Assembly (NCBI RefSeq): GCF_003369925.1
Contig: NZ_LARY01000002.1
Location: forward strand, 310,001 to 374,000
Direction: 5' to 3'
DNA: 64,000 nucleotides
From: Listeria kieliensis
Lineage (GTDB): Bacteria; Bacillota; Bacilli; Lactobacillales; Listeriaceae
The position numbers and the translations under genes are program-made. Positions 60,211 through 64,000 of the stretch are shown piece after piece; within the stretch, counting starts at the first letter, position 1; every line of letters begins with the position of its first letter. The notes under the pieces are model-generated. The model did no database searches. It was not told the DNA's origin and worked only from the letters and a program-made list of their open reading frames with translations.

Positions 60211-62808
60211 TTATTTCGTATTAAAGGTAAACGCTCCATTTTCGAGACCAATCTCAACGGACGAATGAGGCATAACTTCGCCTGAAACAATCGCACGCGC
60301 AAGTGGTGTCTCAACATGGCGAACCAAGTAACGTTTCAAAGGACGTGCCCCGTAAACCGGATCATAGGCTTCCTCCGCAATAAAGCTCTTCGCTTCATCA
60401 GAAATCGCAATGTGAATTTCTTGTGCCTCAAGTCGTTCTTGAAGCTCATCCACAAGTTTTTCGACGATGCCCTTAATATTTTCAAGTGTGAGTGGCTTGA
60501 ATAAGATGATATCGTCTACCCGGTTTAAAAATTCTGGTTTAAAGGAAGCTTGAAGCGTCGCCAAGACATCTTGTTCAAGTTCATCCGATATTTCGCCATT
60601 TTCAGCTCGTTCAAGAAGCATTGTCGAACCAATGTTACTTGTCATGATGATGACAGTATTCTTAAAGTCGACCATTCGACCTTGCGAGTCTGTAATGCGA
60701 CCGTCATCCAAAACTTGTAAAAGAATGTTAAACACATCTGGATGGGCTTTTTCAATTTCATCGAGCAAAATGATGGAATACGGATTGCGTCGCACTGCTT
60801 CGGTTAGCTGGCCGCCTTCTTCATAGCCAACATAGCCTGGAGGCGCCCCGACAAGCCGGGAAACTGAATGTTTTTCCATATACTCGGACATATCGATTCG
60901 AATCATATGATCTTCTGAATCGAACATATTATAGGCAAGTGCTTTGGCTAGCTCCGTTTTCCCAACCCCAGTTGGTCCAAGGAAAATAAAGGAACCGATT
61001 GGGCGTTTTGGATCTTTGATTCCTGCACGTGCCCGAAGCACTGCATCACTTACAAGATCCACTGCTTGATCTTGGCCAATTACTTTTTCATGGAGCGCAT
61101 CACTTAACTTGAGCAGTTTTTCGCGTTCACCTTCCACTAATTTCGTAACGGGAATCCCGGTCCAGCGTCCGATAATTTCGGCGATTTCGTTTTCTGTCAC
61201 CGCTTCTTGCAACAACCGATCTTCATTTTGTGTTTTTTCACGGTTTTGTTTTTCAAGTTCAGCGAGTTCTTTTTCTGCTGCAGGAATCTTGCCATGTCGC
61301 AGTTCTGCTGCACGTGTTAAGTCATAGTTGTTCTCAGCTTCTTCTAACTCATGGCGCATGGCATCAATTTGTTCACGCACTTCACGAATTTTGCCGATTT
61401 CGCCTTTTTCGCTTTCCCACTTCGATTTCATTTTATTGGCTTCTTCTTTGTAGTCCGCTAGTTCGCGTTGCAACATTTCAAGTCGGCGCTCACTCGCTGG
61501 ATCTTTTTCTTCTTTGAGTGCTGCTTCTTCAATTTCAAGCTGCATCACTTTACGAGTTACTTCATCCAGTTCGCTTGGCATAGAGTCGATTTCAACACGA
61601 ATCGTTGCACAAGCTTCATCGATCAAGTCAATTGCTTTATCCGGTAAAAAGCGATCGGTAATGTAGCGATTTGAAAGTGTTGCTGCCGCCACAAGTGCAT
61701 TGTCATGGATATTAACACCATGATGAATTTCAAAACGTTCTTTTAAGCCACGCAAAATCGAAACGGTATCTTCTACGGTTGGTTCTGGAACTAGCACTTT
61801 TTGGAAGCGGCGTTCTAAAGCTGCATCTTTTTCAATGTACTGGCGATACTCATCAAGTGTTGTCGCGCCAATACAATGAAGCTCGCCGCGAGCGAGCATT
61901 GGTTTCAACATATTGCCGGCATCCATAGCGCCCTCGGTTTTCCCAGCACCGACAATAGTATGGATCTCATCAATGAAGAGGAGAATTTGACCATCTGATT
62001 CTTTCACTTCTTGTAAGACTGCTTTTAGGCGTTCTTCAAATTCACCGCGATATTTCGCACCTGCAATTAGCGATCCTAGGTCAAGCGAGATAATCGTCTT
62101 ATCTTTCAAGCCTTCTGGAACGTCTTTACGCACAATCCGTTGAGCAAGACCTTCTACGATAGCGGTTTTCCCAACGCCTGGTTCTCCGATTAATACTGGA
62201 TTATTTTTCGTTTTACGTGATAAAATCCGGATCACATTCCGAATTTCAGTATCACGGCCAATGACTGGATCAAGCTTGCCGCTTCGCACTTCGGCGACAA
62301 GATCACGGCCATATTTAGATAATGCTTCATAATTTTCTTCTGCATTCTGGCTAGTCACTCTTTTTCCTCCTCTGATCATTTGAACAGCATCCAAAATTGT
62401 TTTCTTTGTCTTACCTTGTGACTCGATTTCCTTTGTTATTGGGTTTTCTTTTTGTTCCATGATTGCAAGAAGCAAATGCTCTGTGGATATAAATTCATCT
62501 TGCAATTCTTTTTCTTCTGTTTCAGCACGGACAATTAACTGGTACAATTCGTTACTCATTGACTCACCGTATCTAACGCTCGTCCCCATTACTGCAGGGA
62601 TTTTGTCCAGTTCGCTATCTACGATTTGTTTTAATTTTTCAACATCGACTTCTGCCACTTCATAAACTCGCTTGGCAAAGTCGCTTTCTTGTAATAGGAT
62701 TTTAAAAACATGTGAAACATCGATCGCTTGATGTTCTCTTTCTACAGCAAGTTTTTGTGCTTCTGCAATGGTCTCTTGTACTTGCTGGGTAAATTTTTGC
62801 ATTTCCAT
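60211..62808 (-). CDS. clpB: Protein disaggregase ClpB
   Basis: The protein of 865 residues has the Clp-N double repeat (1-150), AAA1 with [15 protein letters not shown] and [13 protein letters not shown], the coiled-coil middle domain (about 410-530), AAA2 with [15 protein letters not shown] and [13 protein letters not shown], and the C-terminal D2 domain. With DnaK it resolves aggregates after heat stress. ATG 62806-62808 has AAAGGAGG seven bases upstream; the longer frame to 62904 covers the promoter. Confidence 0.98.
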   Translation of the reverse strand: MEMQKFTQQVQETIAEAQKLAVEREHQAIDVSHVFKILLQESDFAKRVYEVAEVDVEKLKQIVDSELDKIPAVMGTSVRYGESMSNELYQLIVRAETEEKELQDEFISTEHLLLAIMEQKENPITKEIESQGKTKKTILDAVQMIRGGKRVTSQNAEENYEALSKYGRDLVAEVRSGKLDPVIGRDTEIRNVIRILSRKTKNNPVLIGEPGVGKTAIVEGLAQRIVRKDVPEGLKDKTIISLDLGSLIAGAKYRGEFEERLKAVLQEVKESDGQILLFIDEIHTIVGAGKTEGAMDAGNMLKPMLARGELHCIGATTLDEYRQYIEKDAALERRFQKVLVPEPTVEDTVSILRGLKERFEIHHGVNIHDNALVAAATLSNRYITDRFLPDKAIDLIDEACATIRVEIDSMPSELDEVTRKVMQLEIEEAALKEEKDPASERRLEMLQRELADYKEEANKMKSKWESEKGEIGKIREVREQIDAMRHELEEAENNYDLTRAAELRHGKIPAAEKELAELEKQNREKTQNEDRLLQEAVTENEIAEIIGRWTGIPVTKLVEGEREKLLKLSDALHEKVIGQDQAVDLVSDAVLRARAGIKDPKRPIGSFIFLGPTGVGKTELAKALAYNMFDSEDHMIRIDMSEYMEKHSVSRLVGAPPGYVGYEEGGQLTEAVRRNPYSIILLDEIEKAHPDVFNILLQVLDDGRITDSQGRMVDFKNTVIIMTSNIGSTMLLERAENGEISDELEQDVLATLQASFKPEFLNRVDDIILFKPLTLENIKGIVEKLVDELQERLEAQEIHIAISDEAKSFIAEEAYDPVYGARPLKRYLVRHVETPLARAIVSGEVMPHSSVEIGLENGAFTFNTK

Positions 62809-62836
62809 TTTTTGGCCTCCTTTGGAAAGAAATAAG

Positions 62837-62891
62837 TTTGACCTTATTTGACCTTTAAAACAATTATAAAAGATTTTATTCGCTTTGTCTA
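62837..62891 (-). promoter_or_regulatory. clpB promoter with CtsR operator
   Basis: TAGACA (62886-62891) and TATAAT (62863-62868) on the minus strand are 17 bp apart. The direct heptad repeat GGTCAAATAAGGTCAAA (62837-62853) is a perfect CtsR site just downstream of the -10, so heat induction by loss of CtsR is expected. Confidence 0.92.
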
Positions 62892-62911
62892 ATAGTATAC
62901 CCACTTATTTG

Positions 62912-62948
62912 AAAAAAAATCACTAGAGGAAAAACCCCTAGTGATCCT
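62912..62948 (-). terminator. Terminator of the Bax-inhibitor-1 family gene
   Basis: GATCACTAGGGG pairs with CCtCTAGTGAT around a short A/T loop, with T8 on the minus strand. Confidence 0.9.
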
Positions 62949-62950
62949 AT

Positions 62951-63622
62951 TTAATCACGTGAACCCGCGAAAAGTTGAAGCAGATATAAAAACAGATTGA
63001 GGAAATCAAGATACAAACTTAACGACAGCATAGGTACATCATCAAGCGTCACATCTCGTTTCATAATTTGGTTAAAATCAAACAAAATATACACAGAAAA
63101 GAGTAAGGTTCCAAATCCTGCGATGATTGTTGTCATGCCGCCGATCGGAACGAATAAACCAAATAAGGAAAATAGCACTAAAATGATTAGTGCGGCAAAT
63201 AAAGCCGAACTAAGAAATTGTAAATCCTTTTTCATTTTTGCTCCAACAAACCCTAACACTGTGAAAGTGACAGAAGCTGTTACAAAGGCCATCAAAACGG
63301 CCATTCCAGCTCCAGCAGTGAAAAAATAAGTGAGTGTTGGACCAGTCATGAGCCCCGTAACGAAAGCAAAACCTAGTAAAAGTGGAAACCCCCATGTCCG
63401 GTTAGCTGTTTTGCTCCGGCGCACTATAATGGCTGCTATAAGGAAAACAAATTCTAAGATAACAAGTGGAATAAACCAACTTGGATCGAGTGAGTTGCCT
63501 ACTGCTGCTCCTATCGTCGCCACTAACAGCGAGATGACAAACCAGTTTAACACTTTTTGCATAATCACCTGTTTGGATGCGGTTCTACTTGCTTCAACTT
63601 GATGTGCTTTTACATCATTCAT
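62951..63622 (-). CDS. Bax inhibitor-1/YccA family membrane protein
   Basis: The protein of about 223 residues has seven membrane helices and the family end DFNQIMKRDVTLDDVPMLSLSLYLDFLNLFLYLLQL with the conserved aspartates of the pH-dependent calcium-leak fold. Its role in bacteria is unclear. ATG 63620-63622 is better spaced from AGGAG than ATG 63628. Confidence 0.9.
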   Translation of the reverse strand: MNDVKAHQVEASRTASKQVIMQKVLNWFVISLLVATIGAAVGNSLDPSWFIPLVILEFVFLIAAIIVRRSKTANRTWGFPLLLGFAFVTGLMTGPTLTYFFTAGAGMAVLMAFVTASVTFTVLGFVGAKMKKDLQFLSSALFAALIILVLFSLFGLFVPIGGMTTIIAGFGTLLFSVYILFDFNQIMKRDVTLDDVPMLSLSLYLDFLNLFLYLLQLFAGSRD

Positions 63623-63704
63623 TTCCATCTCTCCTGTTCATTGTTTCTTCTTTTAGTATAGCAAATTTCATTTAAATTTCTATACAACTGCAGTCCAGTT
63701 TTAT

Positions 63705-63744
63705 GAAAAATAGCCTCTTCCATTGAAAAGGCTACCTCTTTTGT
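63705..63744 (-). terminator. Terminator of the right-end GNAT gene
   Basis: GGTAGCC and GGCTATT arms with an inner TTTTC/GAAGA pairing, and T on the minus strand. Confidence 0.65.
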
Positions 63745-63752
63745 TTCTTGCT

Positions 63753-64000
63753 TTAACGATATAAGGTATAATCGCCAACGTCCGTAAATCCAATTTTGCG
63801 GTACATTTTCCCAGCTACTGGGTTATCGTAAAACAGACATGGCGTTTTCCCTTCTGCTAACAAATCGCAGCAAAGTCGTTTCATGATCGTGCTGGCAAAT
63901 CCTCGTCCGCGATATTCCGCAAGTGTCGCTACTCCAACGATCATTGCCGAAAAGGAATTTTCAGCAGTGGACTCTGCAACAGACACTATCTTGCCATCTT
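63753..64000 (-). CDS. GNAT family N-acetyltransferase (5' end outside window)
   Basis: The frame continues past the right edge (codons DGKIVSVAEST read through the GTG at 63986), so the N-terminus is missing. The visible part holds the GNAT core: IVGVATLAEYRGRGFASTIMKRLCCDLL with the acetyl-CoA loop, then LFYDNPVAGKMYRKIGF. The substrate is unknown. Confidence 0.85.
   Translation of the reverse strand, partial: DGKIVSVAESTAENSFSAMIVGVATLAEYRGRGFASTIMKRLCCDLLAEGKTPCLFYDNPVAGKMYRKIGFTDVGDYTLYR

Overview
The window is most consistent with a chromosomal segment of a Listeria species (family Listeriaceae). The AT-rich right half carries a gene order familiar from Listeria chromosomes: pepF, coiA, mecA, spxA, oppFDCBA, trpS, fabF/fabH, a secreted glucosaminidase, gpmA, clpB and a Bax-inhibitor-1 family gene. 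The left part has FrvA-like and ABC-F genes with Listeria-type leaders. Several proteins (MecA, surface proteins) look divergent from the L. monocytogenes forms, so a more distant species is likely, but I cannot name it. Most genes lie on the minus strand.

Layout. 1-8.1 kb: metabolic and stress genes (two VOC dioxygenase-like proteins, HesB-like protein, GAPDH, GNAT, FMN adenylyltransferase-like protein, a P1B4 metal ATPase with Fur-type sites, aldo/keto reductase). 8.2-11.2 kb: tRNA-Ser(CGA), a methyltransferase, and an ABC-F protein preceded by a leader with a 28-codon upstream ORF and two terminators, which looks like ribosome-controlled attenuation. 11.4-28.4 kb: a surface-protein region with a PTS IIC, a WxL module including a decayed WxL gene, three Crp/Fnr/PrfA-like regulators, two SDR dehydrogenases, and an operon of a coiled-coil protein, an unknown protein, a signal peptidase I and a small membrane protein. 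Large Ig-repeat and MucBP/LPXTG adhesins are encoded next to it. 28.6-36.6 kb: glycerol facilitator, MntH with an MntR-type operator, LtrA, the YjdI/YjdJ pair, hydrolases, glyoxalase, nucleoid protein, MGMT-like protein, HAD phosphatase. 36.7-42.0 kb: an accessory island bounded by 78-bp direct repeats. It carries a TNT-domain polymorphic toxin, two tandem immunity-like proteins and two duplicated secreted-protein cassettes. 42.3-64 kb: conserved housekeeping genes with a T-box (trpS), a FapR-type box (fabH) and a CtsR box (clpB).

The most interesting signal is in the 16-27.6 kb region. Four minus-strand promoters share a TGTTAC-N3-GTAACA-like site centred about 41-43 bp upstream of the predicted transcription start, and have no good -35 element. 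They precede the WxL/LPXTG module, an SDR, the coiled-coil/signal-peptidase operon and a Crp-like gene that leads into the adhesins. This is the classical layout of a PrfA/Crp class II activator regulon. I infer a co-regulated surface-assembly locus with its own signal peptidase. That peptidase has no ordinary start codon ahead of its membrane anchor and lies downstream of a run of nine A in the preceding gene.

All function calls come from reading motifs and gene order. No database search was run.
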